NCBI RefSeq assembly: GCF_040054535.1 | Contig: NC_090781.1 | Span: forward strand, 3,390,001-3,454,000 | Length of the DNA stretch: 64,000 nt | DNA from: Antennarius striatus | Taxonomy: Eukaryota > Chordata > Actinopteri > Lophiiformes > Antennariidae | Direction: 5' to 3' | Part shown: positions 1-30,476 of the stretch, one piece after another | Position numbering within the stretch: the stretch's first letter is position 1 | How the letters are laid out: each line of letters opens with the position of its first letter | Made by a program: the position numbers and the translations under genes | Notes under the pieces: generated by a model | Seen by the model: only the letters and a program-made list of their open reading frames with translations | Told to the model about the DNA's origin: nothing | Databases searched by the model: none

Positions 1-479
1 TCCTTCGTCTTTTCCCAATTCCATCGCAAATCTATTCCTGATTCCATCCATATCTGTCCATGATTCCGTTCCAGGTCTATTCCTGATGTGATTCCTGTCT
101 AGTTCTGATTTTATTCTAACTATATCAGACCCAGGTTTAAAGACTCTTACTGGGGGTTTTTTTGTTAACACTTTCATTCAGTCTTTGTGAGAGTTTTTCT
201 TCTTATTTTTTCCATTCTGATTAATATTTTTGGTCAAAATTATTCCATCTTCTGGATAGTTATTTAGGTTAGACGGGTCTACAGATTATCACCACAACAA
301 AAAGTCCTTCCTTTCCCGGAGTTGGACTTCCTATTGGACGGCATTAGAACGTCGGGTTTCCAGAGGCTGCCTTCATTCTTACATACTGGTTTTTTAAAAC
401 AATATAAAATAACACACCAGTTGAAGCCATTGAGCATTCAGCAGACCCCCCCTGCCCCGCCGCCCCCCCATTCTCTCAC

Positions 480-19397
<18,918 letters not shown>

Positions 19398-19621
19398 GTT
19401 TGTGATTGTTTGGGGGAGAGGAGCAGCTCCTTCTACCGGCCGCTGCGCCTCCGACGCTGCGTTCAAAGACGCGGGAATGTCGGGAAGGACGAGCATTCCC
19501 ACGTCAAAACACGCTTTTCTCTCCAGCAGCATCATGTATATAAAAATACAAACCCAATATCTACAAATTTTAAAAAAAGGGAAATACTGTATACTGATAG
19601 TATATAAACATTTAATTTTGT

Positions 19622-20185
19622 GAGAGCAGGGAACAGGTGGAGGAGAGGCTAGAGAGGTGGAGGTTTGTCCTGGAAAGGAGAGGAATGAAGGTTAGCCGCA
19701 GTAAGACAGAGTACATGTGTGTGAATGAGAGGGACCCAAGCGGAAGAGTGAGGTTACAGGGAGAAGAGATCAAGAAGGTGGAGGATTTTAAGTACTTAGG
19801 GTCAACAGTCCAGAGCAATGGAGAGTGTGGAAAAGAGGTGAAGAAGCGTGTCCAGGCAGGATGGAACGGGTGGAGGAAAGTGTCAGGTGTGATGTGTGAT
19901 AGAAGAGTTTCAGCTAAAATGAAAGGAAAGGTGTACAAAACTGTGGTGAGACCAGCGATGTTGTTTGGTCTAGAGACAGTGTCACTGAGGAAAAGACAGG
20001 AGACAGAGCTGGAGGTAGCAGAGATGAAGATGCTGAGGTTCTCTCTGGGAGTGACCAGGAAGGATAGGATCAGGAATGAGTATATCAGAGGGACAGCACA
20101 TGTTAGAGGTTCTGGAGATAAAGTCAGAGAGGCCAGACTGAGATGGTTTGGACATGTCCAGAGGAGAGATAGTGAATATATAACC
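19622..20185 (+). mobile_element. RTE-type LINE reverse transcriptase fragment
   Basis: An open frame of about 190 codons with the C-terminal RT/thumb signature of fish RTE-like elements: GMKVSRSKTEYMCVNERD, FKYLGSTVQSNGECGKEVKK, VYKTVVRPAMLFGLET, LGVTRKDRIRNEYIRGTAH and RLRWFGHVQRRDS. It is 5'-truncated and lacks the catalytic YADD part. It begins about 225 bp upstream of the sorl1 start codon. Confidence 0.85.
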
Positions 20186-20457
20186 CTAACCCATGTGAAA
20201 GAGACGCTGTTCATCTGAACTATTTCAGTGGAGTGAAGAGCAGCAGCAGTTTGGAGTCACATCATTCACTTCAGACAATGACTTTGTCATATGATCAGAC
20301 TGAAGACATGCTCCTAATATGCTGTTCCTCCTCCTTACCTCCCACAACTGTGAGCTCAACAAGAATGTTTGTTGACAGCTGTTCTGGTTTTGAGGGCCTT
20401 AAATGTACATGTTATTTCCAAGTATAATTAAAACTATCAAGAAACAACAAAGCCAAC

Positions 20458-20911
20458 AAAAGAGTCAATAAATAAAACATGATGACAGCAATAGAGAAAT
20501 ATTCTGTAGGAAGGGCTGATCAAACCTAACCCCTATGAAGCTTCAGGAAAGACTCAGAGACATTTCTGGATGTGTCCGTGTTGAGTCACCTCATGTTCAT
20601 CCATACTGATAAACAGGTGAAGCAGACGACACACAACATGTTCATAGGTGAGTTTCACAGGTGTCTGATTTAGCTTCAGAATGAAGAGATGAGTGTTGGT
20701 GCCTAGATTCTTTGGTGCTGGAACACAAGGAATTAGCATACTTCTCTTAATGTCAAATAATTTCTTTAATAACAAGTCAAGCAGGCCTTAAATCTCCCGT
20801 TGCCTCTATCTTAAATCCTGTTCATCCCAGCATCGATGTTTAAACTGAGGGTTTAACTGTAAGCCTGAAGGCTTCACACTCACACAGCCTCACTTCTTTC
20901 TGACAGGATAA
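20458..20911 (-). repeat. Left arm of a long inverted repeat
   Basis: Reverse-complement of 25870-26395 with many small differences. Shared words include CAGAAAGAAGTGAGGCTGTG, AAACATCGATGCTG and CTGAAGCTTCATAGGGGTTA (given in the orientation of the right arm). The limits are where similarity fades into AT-rich DNA. Confidence 0.85.
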
Positions 20912-21150
20912 CATTCACAATAATACTATGAATAAGAATAAAATTAATACAAACAACAACAATAATATTATTATAATAATCAACAATAAAAACAAAAATA
21001 TAAACAATAAATCTAACAATTGTACTGTATATATAAAGTATATATAAATATAAACTCTGTATAAGTGTGTGTATATAAAGTTTTTATAAATATATTTACT
21101 TTATATAAATGTATACTGGTTATGTATTTATATGTTTTTTCCAGGATATA

Positions 21151-21187
21151 TATTTCAGGATATATATATACAGTATATCCTGAAATA
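21151..21187. repeat. Short perfect hairpin repeat
   Basis: Arms TATTTCAGGATATA (21151-21164) and TATATCCTGAAATA (21174-21187) are separated by 9 nt in AT-rich DNA. Confidence 0.8.
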
Positions 21188-21399
21188 AACATATAAATGC
21201 AACATTTATGTTTTTGCTCCTGTGTTTCACAATCTCAAAGATGTAAAACATTTTCAATGTACACAAATATCTCATTTCCCAAATAATCTTCTTTTTATTT
21301 TGTTGACAAATCTGTCAAAATCTGTTAGTGAGCGCTTCTCCTTCTCTGAAGTAATCCATCCCACCTCACGGGTGTCGAATCAAGATCCTGATTCGACAG

Positions 21400-21800
21400 G
21401 GTGATTATTCCAGAGGTGTGTCTCTACATTGGATCGAGTGGCACATGGTGGCAGGCATGTGTTAAGGACAACAGGCACAGGTGCATTTTATTGATGTCAT
21501 TTTGAATGAGCAGAGATATTGTGATGAGATCCTGAGGCATATTGTATACCATTCATCTATGACCATCACCTGGTGTTGCAAGGATTCCTGGACGCTGAAA
21601 ACATCCTAGTTCTTGTGTGGCCAGCATTCTCACCGGGCATGTCACCCACTGAGCGTGATTCGGATGATCTGGATTGGTATATATGACGTATTACAGTTCC
21701 TGCCAACAAGCAGCAACGTCACCCAGTCATTGAAGAGAGCTTAAAACGTAGCTGAGGGCAGCTTGCTCTTATTTGGCTTGGATGCAGCGTAGAGACCACA
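21400..21800 (+). mobile_element. Decayed Tc1/mariner transposase fragment
   Basis: Weak traces of the catalytic region: YCDEILR-like (about 21516-21540), then WPAFSPGMSPTE (about 21618-21655), which corresponds to the WPARSPDLSPIE-type motif of Tc1 transposases. Stops and frameshifts interrupt it. Confidence 0.6.
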
Positions 21801-21965
21801 GTGACCTTGTGGGCACTGTGTGTTAATAGATTACCTATTTTATCATTTCTGGTGAATCCAGACAACAATTTTGAGCTTTCAAGTATTAATATTAAAAAAA
21901 CATTTCACATCAAGAAAATCATTTCTTTTGTTGAGATGTATCCAGAAGTTGTATCTATTTTTTTT

Positions 21966-22172
21966 ATTTTAGGTCAATTGAGAACAAGTTCTCATTTACA
22001 GTGATGACCCAGACAGATAGAGACAAATTAGAGTGATCAATTCACGTAAGTTGCATGTTTTTGATGGTGGGAGGAAGCCGGAGAACCTGGAGCGAACCCA
22101 CGCAGACGCAGGGAGATGATGCAATCAAACCAAGGACCTTCTTCAGCTCTACCCACTGGGCCACCATGAGAA
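21966..22172. repeat. L2-like dispersed repeat fragment
   Basis: Contains GGAGGAAGCCGGAGAACCTG, CGAACCCACGCAGACGC and a CCACTGGGCCACCATG end, matching the other L2-like tails. Confidence 0.6.
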
Positions 22173-23300
22173 AACATGTGCTTTAACTAATAATGATGTT
22201 TACGTGACTATTTATTTCTGCGACTGCAAGCACACAGTCAGCCATGATGTATGGAAATAGAAAAATAAATGATTCCCCTTTCTGCTGGGAACCCAGTACA
22301 AGAAAACAAAAAGATGTCTCATTCAGACTGTCGTCCTCAGACTGTAACTTAGATAAAATTGAAGTAAGATATTAAAGGAGCTTTAGTTTTATTCACATAT
22401 GTCCCACAGGAATCAGGTCTTCCTTGCTGTCAGTCCTGCTGTTCACATTGAAAGAGCCCCAAAATAATTCCAGTGTAAGTGATGAATAAAATCATTTCAC
22501 TCACTCATTTCACTCACAGGATACGTGAAAATATTCCACAATCGTCTATCTTTAGCTTTTGTTGATTTCAACATTTGATCTATATCCATCCGCCAGAGGA
22601 AAATCAGAAGGGAACTATTTGATCTGTACAGAAACTGTTTTTGTGGAAGTAAGTTATTATTTAGAAGTGTAAATTATGAGACAAGATATGTATTTTATTC
22701 ATCCCCTACTGGGAAATTTGGATGTCAGGGCGGCATGTGAAAGCAAAGCAAACAGAATACACACCACATGAAATGGATTGGCTGTTTTCTGACTTTCTCC
22801 CTGGACGAGCCGGTTTATCACAGGCCCCAATGAAAACTGTTTCAGGAGGTGAAGACCGTCCGACAGCTGATTAAATGCCGGATGTTATTCCATCTACATT
22901 GATGTCAGTTGTATGTCAGCATCGGACGATTGACGACCGTCTTTGAACGCCTCACGTCGGATCTCAGCGAACGCGTGTTTTACTGTTACACCAAATGAAA
23001 ACTCTCAGAACCAGATGTTGACATTACAAATACATAAATACATATTCCACCGGGAATAGCAGCATAATGTATGTGTATGACATGTATAATTACTCTCGAA
23101 AGGTACACGCCGTGTGACGTGTGCTCTCATGCAGGCTAGATTTCATCCTTAGCAACGCCGTTTTACTTGACTTCACGCGGGGCTCTGAACGCGCCACTCA
23201 GGCGCTCGCGCGCCGCTGCTCCGTCTCTTGAGATGAATTGAAACTGGCGCCGTTCAGAGCCCGAGTGACGGACACAACGTCGTTGTTTTCCGCGCTCAAA

Positions 23301-23380
23301 CGAACCATTCTGTGTGAACCAGTCTGTGTGAACCATTCTGTGTGAACCATTCTGTGTGAGACATTCTGTGTGAGACATAA
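23301..23380. repeat. 15-bp tandem array
   Basis: Five units of GAACCATTCTGTGTG with small changes (CAGTCTG, GAGACATT) beside the CpG-rich block upstream of tex12. Confidence 0.85.
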
Positions 23381-23469
23381 ACCCGGTAGGATAAACCTGC
23401 TTCACACCGCACTGCTGCACCTTAACCATTAGCGGGCTGCTAGCTTAACTTGCGACTGTTTTATGTTGG

Positions 23470-24099
23470 CTTACTAGTTCTGATATGTTAGCTAGTTTAC
23501 ATATGTTAGCTAACTAGTTTACATATGTTAGCTAACTAGTTTACCTACTTAAGTTGACCAGTTTACATATGTTAGCTAACTAGTTTACCTACTTAAGCTA
23601 ACCAGTTTACATATGTTAGCTAACTAGTTTACATATGTTAGCTAACTAGTTTACCTACTTAAGCTGACCAGTTTACATATGTTAGCTAACTAGTTTACCT
23701 ACGTTAGCTAACTAGTTTACATATGTTAGCTAACTAGTTTACCTACGTTGGCTAACTAATTTACGTGTTAGCTAACTAGTTTACATATGTTAGCTAACTA
23801 GTTGAACTACGTTAGCTAACTAATTTACATATGTTAGCGAGCTAGTTTACATATATTAGCTAACTAGTTTACCTACGTTAGCTAACTAATTTACATATGT
23901 TAGCTAACTAGTTTACATATGTTATCTAACTAGTTTACCTACGTTAGCTAACTAATTTACATATGTTAGCCAGCTAGTTTATATATGTTAGCTAACTACA
24001 GTATTTTATGTCAGCTAGATAGTTTACATATACAGTACTGTATGTAAGCCAACTAGTTTATATATGTTAGCCATACAGTTTTCATATGTTACCTAACTA

Positions 24100-24110
<11 letters not shown>
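23470..24110. repeat. 22-bp minisatellite
   Basis: About 29 units of GTTAGCTAACTAGTTTACATAT, with alternate variants ending ACCTACG or ACCTACTTAA. Units become degenerate toward the right and run into a (TA)n tract. Confidence 0.92.

Positions 24111-24139
<29 letters not shown>
24101..24139. repeat. (TA)n microsatellite
   Basis: A perfect dinucleotide run at the decayed end of the 22-bp array. Confidence 0.95.
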
Positions 24140-24142
<3 letters not shown>

Positions 24143-24555
24143 GCTATCTAGTTTACATATATTTTAAATAAGTAGTTCATATGATAACAAGCTATTTTAT
24201 ATTTACTGTATGTTATCTAACTAGTTCCTCAATGCATGCACAGGACAAAGTATAGTATCTGATGTTAAATCGACTAATTACCAATTTAAATATATGTTGA
24301 CAACGTTATAGTTAGTCCCTGAAGATAACCAGCTTTGTTGTTAGCTTTCTGTTGATAAAAGGAAGGAATTGGGTTAAATGGTTTACTGGGTTAGTTAGTC
24401 AATGTCTTGAGCCAGATAGAGGAGCTGGTTTACTGGACAAACTGGACTTTACTACTCTCTATTGTCGGCGAGAGACATTTGGGATTAGTAGTTATTCATT
24501 TGTCTAACTTCACATTTTCAGTAAAGGCTAGATCTAAAAGAAAGAAGCAGCACAG

Positions 24556-27500
24556 ATGGCAGCAAAAGCAATTCCATCTCAGAGACAAGGGAACAACAAC
24601 AAGCAGACCACAACCCAAGAGGTAAGAAGTCCGAAGGAGAGCAGCAACCTGTTTATTTATTTATTTATTTATTTTCTTTCTGGAGATGTTATTACAACAG
24701 ACTACACACCTTCATCACATTTGCAACATCATCAACAACATCTGAGAAAAAAAAAGGGCTTGACGGGTAGAAGCCATTTGGCTTGCAAAATTCCCATTCC
24801 TTAAATCAACAAAGACCTCTCTCATTACAATATGTTGTCAACCAATTCATGGATAAAATTTAGCATTTGATTTATTTTGGCACATTGTTGTTTTAAACCG
24901 TCCATTCAGTCCCAATAGACGTATGTGTCTGCACATGTCTTCATCTAGCCAGTGTTCTTACAGTACCTGTACACACTGTTATGATTATAATAAACAATAA
25001 AAATCTGAAACATTAACCATCATTTCCATCTGTTCTGTAACCTTGCAATGTAAATTCTTTAGATCCTTTTTTAAAGGCCGGTAGCGTTCCTAGACTCCTA
25101 GAAGTTGTTTGTCCCAATTGTTGCATAGTTTGACACTGGTAAAAGAAAAAGAGAATGTTTTTAATGTAGTTCTTGCTTTCTTCTGTAAAAATGCTTCTGT
25201 AAAAGAGTCAGTGAAATGTCACATGTGTTCTGAAGGTCCTGAAGGTGTGCATCCCATATTTCTTTTTAGTTAAAGTACCTTATTTTGACCTGTTTGGTGA
25301 CAACAGATCACAGGTAAATTACAGGTCATTTTGGCCACATCAGAATTTTTCCAGGGACATCTATATCCATGTAGATTATGGATAGATGATACTATATCGA
25401 TAGATAGTGATAGGTAACCGGCGCTCTTTCTGTTTGAAAAGGTGGAATGCACACCTGCTACTCCAGACAAATCTCCACTAAAAAAGAGAAAGCCTTCCTG
25501 CGAGCCGACCCTGAAGTCAGCAGATTTGTTTGAGGTTACAACCACAGGTGTGTAGATGTATGTCACAGCCAGGTAAAAAAAGGGCTGCCAAGACACATTA
25601 AAGGCATTTCTTCACCTTTCAATGGTTTTAACTCTTTCTTCCCCTGTAACACACTTTGGTCAAGGTTTTGAAAAGTGCTCTTTTAAAAGGTGGTTCTTAT
25701 TATTATTCTAATTCTTCTTATTATTATTATATGTTATCATTATTATTCCTATTATATTAATAGTAGCAGTAGTAGTAATAATAGTGGCATAATCATAGTT
25801 ATTGATATTATGTTAAATAATATTACTGTTTTATTAATGGTATTGTAATTCTTACAATTATTTATTTTATTATCCTGTCAGAAAGAAGTGAGGCTGTGTG
25901 AGTGTGAAGCCTTCAGGCTTACAGTTAAACCCTCAGTTTAAACATCGATGCTGTGATGAACAGGATTTAAGATAGAGGCAACGGGAGATTTAAGGCCTGC
26001 TTGACTTGTTATTAAAGAAATGATTTGACATTTTAGGGAAGTATGCTAATGCCTTGTATTCCACGAAGCAGCACTAAAGAATGTAGGCACCAACCCTCAT
26101 TTCTTCATTCTGAAGCTAAATAAGACATCTGTGAAACTCACATACAAACACGTTGTGTGTCGTCTGCTTCACCTGTTTATCAGTATGGATGAACATGAGG
26201 TGACTCACGGGTTTAGGGCCATCTCCTCAATGACAACACACCAAGGGGTTGCTTCTGCAGTGCTGTCATGCTAAGCTAAACGGCTCAGACAAGTCTTTCC
26301 TGAAGCTTCATAGGGGTTAGGTTTGATCAACCCTTCCTGCAGAATATTTCTCTATTGCTGTCATCCTTGCTTTTATTTATTGACTCTCATTGAGTTCACA
26401 GGAATAAACATGATCCTTAACAAATAATGACCTCTGGTGGTTGATCTGAGGAGTTTTCATGGGTGACCCGTGTTTCTGCTTCTGTCACAGCCGCTAGAAA
26501 AGACATCTGCTCTCTGATGACGACATTATCTAACCTGTTAAGGTAGGTCACATTGATCACCTGTGTTTCAATGCAGTTCTCAGGTCTGACGCTGCTGTAC
26601 GTCTATCCTGACCTCTGACCACCAGAGGGTCGAACAAACACGAATCACTGTACGTTTGACAGTCGTGTCAATTCGTGATGACACGCCCCCCTTAGCCATC
26701 ACTGGCTGCAGGTGATCATGCTACATCGATTAGCGTACCTGTGCTACACGGGATTTTGCGCACTCTGTAGTCGATTTATGCCTGTCATGATGGTACGTCA
26801 TCCAATTGCTTTCTTAATATTTTAATTCATAGTCACTATGTTGAGCAAAAAAAAGTGGTCAGACAAATATGTGCAACGTGAATTTACATGTCCTGTGTAA
26901 CGGAACGTGATGGGAGTCAGCGTTCTGCATGATTTGCAATGTCAAGTTGAGCAACTCTAGTCTCGCACTGGCAAAAGTAAAGGAACACTTCCTTAAGGTG
27001 GATGGAAATAAAAAAAGTTTTTTTAGTCAGGGTTCGGTGAGTGAGCATATGAAAACCGGCAGGGTTCGGTACCTCCAACAAGGTTAAGAACCACTGTTCT
27101 AGGAACTAGACTTTACTGAGGGTGGTTCTCTTCAGGACCCAAATCAGGACCTTTAGCAGATAGTTTAACTCCTGACCAGTTCCAACCCTGATCTGATCTC
27201 AGGTCAGTCTGGATCATTATCATCTGTTACCTATCAGCAGGGATGTTGAAACATTCTGGATCACCAGATCAAGATCAGATCCTGTCATTGTGGACATTAT
27301 TCATGAAGTTGAATTAAATCTAGTGATTGTTCAATAATGGTTAAAAAAAAATCACTCTCGATCCAAATGATGATCCGGACGGTCAACATGGATTAGCCCT
27401 TTTCTCACGCCCTACCTGAGGAGCGGATGTAACCTGTATGGTTTCTGGTTTGTTGCAGAGAGAGAGCCGTGGCTGACACCTCCCAGATCAAGGAGCTGGA

Positions 27501-27603
27501 AGGTATTCTGGTGGGAGCTGCAAATGTGGAGTCCCATCTCAAAGAAAAGAAGGAATATCTGAGGCAGACATTGTCTGTGATTTCTGATAAGCTTCAGGGT
27601 TGA
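24556..27603 (+). CDS. tex12: tex12: synaptonemal complex central element protein TEX12
   Basis: TEX12 pairs with SYCE2 to form the central-element fibres of the meiotic synaptonemal complex. Four coding exons: 24556-24621, 25442-25547, 26491-26542, 27459-27603 (369 nt, 122 aa; the human protein is about 123 aa). Splice phases are 0, 1 and 2 and all close. The N-terminal half is low complexity and basic (KSPLKKRKP) and poorly conserved. The C-terminal half is a heptad-like helix matching TEX12: NLLRERAVADTSQIKELE, then NVESHLKEKKEYLRQ and a final VISDKLQG. The ATG at 24556 is chosen because it lies in a good context (cagATGG) and gives the right length; a noncoding exon near the CpG-rich stretch at 23150-23300 is likely but not proven. 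Intron 2 contains one arm of a large inverted repeat and intron 3 a hAT fragment. Confidence 0.9.
25870..26395 (+). repeat. Right arm of the long inverted repeat
   Basis: Pairs with 20458-20911. It has an extra segment of about 80 bp (roughly 26208-26290) missing from the left arm. It lies wholly inside tex12 intron 2. Confidence 0.85.
26836..27110 (+). mobile_element. hAT transposase fragment, ZBED5-like
   Basis: KKKWSDKYVQREFTC is followed, after a stop and frameshift, by MICNVKLSNSSLALAKVKEH, the BED-finger-proximal part of ZBED5-type hAT transposases. It ends with a GGTTAAGAACCACTG-type terminus at about 27088-27102. Sited in tex12 intron 3. Confidence 0.75.
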
Positions 27604-29664
27604 GCTGAAGCTGGTTGTGTGTATTACACGTGTCCTCTGCAGTTCAAATGTAGGATGTATTATATATTATATAATATTATTGAGAGTATTTTCTATTAAC
27701 TGAGTTTGCTTAGTTTTTTTCTACAAAATCTCAGAGTTGTTCCTCTGATATTTCCCCACAATAACACAAAGGCCATGAAATGAGAAAGGAAGCTGCTTAA
27801 TGTTCAGTTTGCATAGATGTAGATACTGTATTACTGTTCACCAAGGATTAAAGTGGCTAAGAAGTACAGAACTGTGTTATCATTTTGTAAAATAGAAGAA
27901 CAAAAGCAGGAGAAAATTCCTTATTTTGGAGAACACAAGAAAATCTTTCCACCCCCAGACTCGAGATCAAATTCCTTGTTTCCTGTCACATGACTACTTA
28001 GAACGTCTCTGTTATGAATTTAGTGGTTATTCCAACAGATGGTCAACAGAAGGCGCCAGTGAGCTTCATGCATACTGTTCAATCGTTGCAGTTGGAGGCA
28101 AACTGACCCGTCCATCTACTGCTGTTATGACAACTTTTCCTGACATCAGTCGCTGATGTTCCATCCCTGAATGACCAGCACCTCCAGTTCTCCTGCACGT
28201 CCATACATGACGAATGACATGCCTCAATTGTTTTTAGGTTGACGTTGTAACATCTGTTCAGAGACTACAGATGAGTGACTCTCTGGGCTAGAAGTGTTGT
28301 CCCTGTTAAACAAACTGATCAACAAATTAAAGGAATCTCCCCACGTATATATTTGAATAAGCTAACTTGAAAACCTCACGCTGTCATGCTTCCAGGGTCT
28401 ACCCAGAAGTTCGGGCCGAGTTAGCTCCAGTCTTCACTTTTGTCTGTCTCTCGTAGAACCGTTTTGGCTTCGTCAAATATAGCAGTTGTGTTCTTTGATT
28501 GTGACGGACCTCACGTTGTCGTGCGGGGAACCCCGAGGCTTGATTCACCAGGACCGAACTCACGAAGCCGGTGTCTGCCCGGATGGCTGGACCGTAACGC
28601 CGAAGCGGCCTTCGTCTTAGCGTTCGTCCGTGCCACACACTCTGAGCCGTTACGGCTTCGTCCAGACATGGGGGTTTGTTTTCTTGTGACAGCGAAGAAA
28701 AAAAAGAAAACAAAGTCTGATATTACGGTTTTAACATAATTTCCATGGGTTCCCGCTAGTAAACGTATAACAGGAGAAAAAAGCAGGTCCAGTTAATCTA
28801 TGTCTTTGGCCTCTTGTCTTTATGTCTTGGTGTGATGAGGAGACAAAACCTGGCCATCATTCATCAGTCAGAGGAGCAGCTGACTTGCGAACACTGTTGT
28901 GTTCACACAGCCTCAAAATTATGTTTGTGTGATCAAAGCAAGAACCAAGAAGTGAGTTCAGCCTGGAAATGCAGATGCCTGGGTGTGTGGTCACCTGGGG
29001 GAAATACCAGTGCACAACTGTGCTGGCTGGGGAGGCCGTTCATGGACAGGTAATATAGCCCACAAGATTATTTCACACGTCTCGTGTAAAAATGGGGGGT
29101 TTTTTTAAACGTTTTTCCCCCCAAAAACCTGATGCTTGATTCTCATTGCCTCAAATTGTCAAATAAGGGAAAAATAGACACAGCGTTCACTGTTCCAAAA
29201 AAAATGGTTGTCACCCTATTTATTTTTGTGAATTGGCGAAGACACACTGAAGGCTGTGTTGATTGTATATAAGTATGAACACAAAGACAGTTGTAGACAG
29301 GATTACTGGTCTTTCAGACATTTGCTTTCCCTCTTGAGTAGTTTCCACCTCCGTTTGCAGTGTGGTGAGTTAGCTCACGATTGAGATGTGGACATGACAA
29401 ATAAATATTTGACATCCAGAAGAGTTGTTTGTATTTTGTGCAATCCCAGAGAGGATGTGATTTAAAGTTACTTGTCTTGTACAGACGCTTACATGACGCC
29501 TAAAATCTAACTTCTTCTTGAAATTGCACCAATTTTGTCCTCAACTAATTGGAAGTGTTTTGTCGTAGTGGAATATTTGTGATGTGAACATTTTCATAAT
29601 GCGATCAAACTAAAACAAGCTGGACTCGTCTTGTTTTGTAGTGATTTCGCTTTGATTTAACCAA

Positions 29665-29752
29665 ACACAGATGAGGCCCGTGGATCACCGATGAGGACCA
29701 CCAGGATCACCGATGAGGACCACCAGGATCACCGATGAGGACCACCAGGATC
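29665..29752. repeat. 24-bp tandem repeat
   Basis: Three to four units of GATCACCGATGAGGACCACC with AG linkers. Other words nearby do not repeat. Confidence 0.9.
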
Positions 29753-30179
29753 TGGTGCTGGAGGAGAATGAAACTAAAAAAGGGAAAACTGAAAATGTGT
29801 GTGGACCTGTTTGATCTTCTTTCACTTCCGCAAATTCTCAAACAGGGCAGCACGTGGTCCGGTGAAGAGCGGGGTATAGCGCCTGAGCAAGCAGGAAGTG
29901 CTCCATTCATTTACCCGCCATCAGAACTGCACCTCCACGGGGCATCCGTCACCTGTTTGGGTACATCTGTTGACGTCAGGTAACGCAGGTATTCTCCTTT
30001 ATAACTCATTTATAAGACATATATAACTGATTTGTGAGGCAAATGACAGAAGTTCGACCGTCGGAAGGATTTAAGTCTCAGGGCGGATGCTTCTCATCTC
30101 TTGACGGGCGCGCGGAGAGCTCGCGCTCCCAACGATGAAAGCCGGTTTTTTGTGACGTACAAGAGGTCTGGTCTCAGTC

Positions 30180-30265
30180 ACGTGTCAGAGTTCTGCTCAG
30201 GTGTGTCAGAGTTCTGCTCAGGTGTGTCAGAGTTCTGCTCAGGTGTGTCAGAGTTCTGCTCAGGT
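30180..30265. repeat. 21-bp tandem repeat
   Basis: Four near-identical units of GTGTCAGAGTTCTGCTCAGG. The open frame that reads repeated SEFCSGV is a product of the array, not a gene. Confidence 0.92.
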
Positions 30266-30312
30266 GTGTGTGGCTCAGGCGGCAGATTTTGTGTCAAAAA
30301 CCTGATTTTAAT

Positions 30313-30413
<101 letters not shown>

Positions 30414-30476
30414 CCCTGTATGTAAGAACAAACGAGACGACTTGCTGCCTTTCTCTTGTCGTTCCAGGGGCCCCTG

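Larger units (their letters stand above)
19398..24555. other. Intergenic: sorl1 promoter side to tex12 start
   Basis: No gene was recognised. The stretch holds a CpG-rich sorl1 upstream segment (to about 19480), an RTE LINE fragment, one arm of the long inverted repeat, AT-rich simple sequence (20930-21190), a decayed Tc1-like transposase, an L2-like tail, and then the CpG-rich block and minisatellites before tex12. The region between about 22180 and 23140 shows nothing I can name. Confidence 0.7.

Noticed and set aside
19612-20214. 200-codon minus-strand frame
   Set aside because: It is the antisense of the RTE reverse-transcriptase frame; only the plus strand shows family motifs.
20458-26395. 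The inverted arms as terminal repeats of one large transposon
   Set aside because: One arm lies inside tex12, tex12 coding exons lie between and beyond the arms, and no target duplication is visible.
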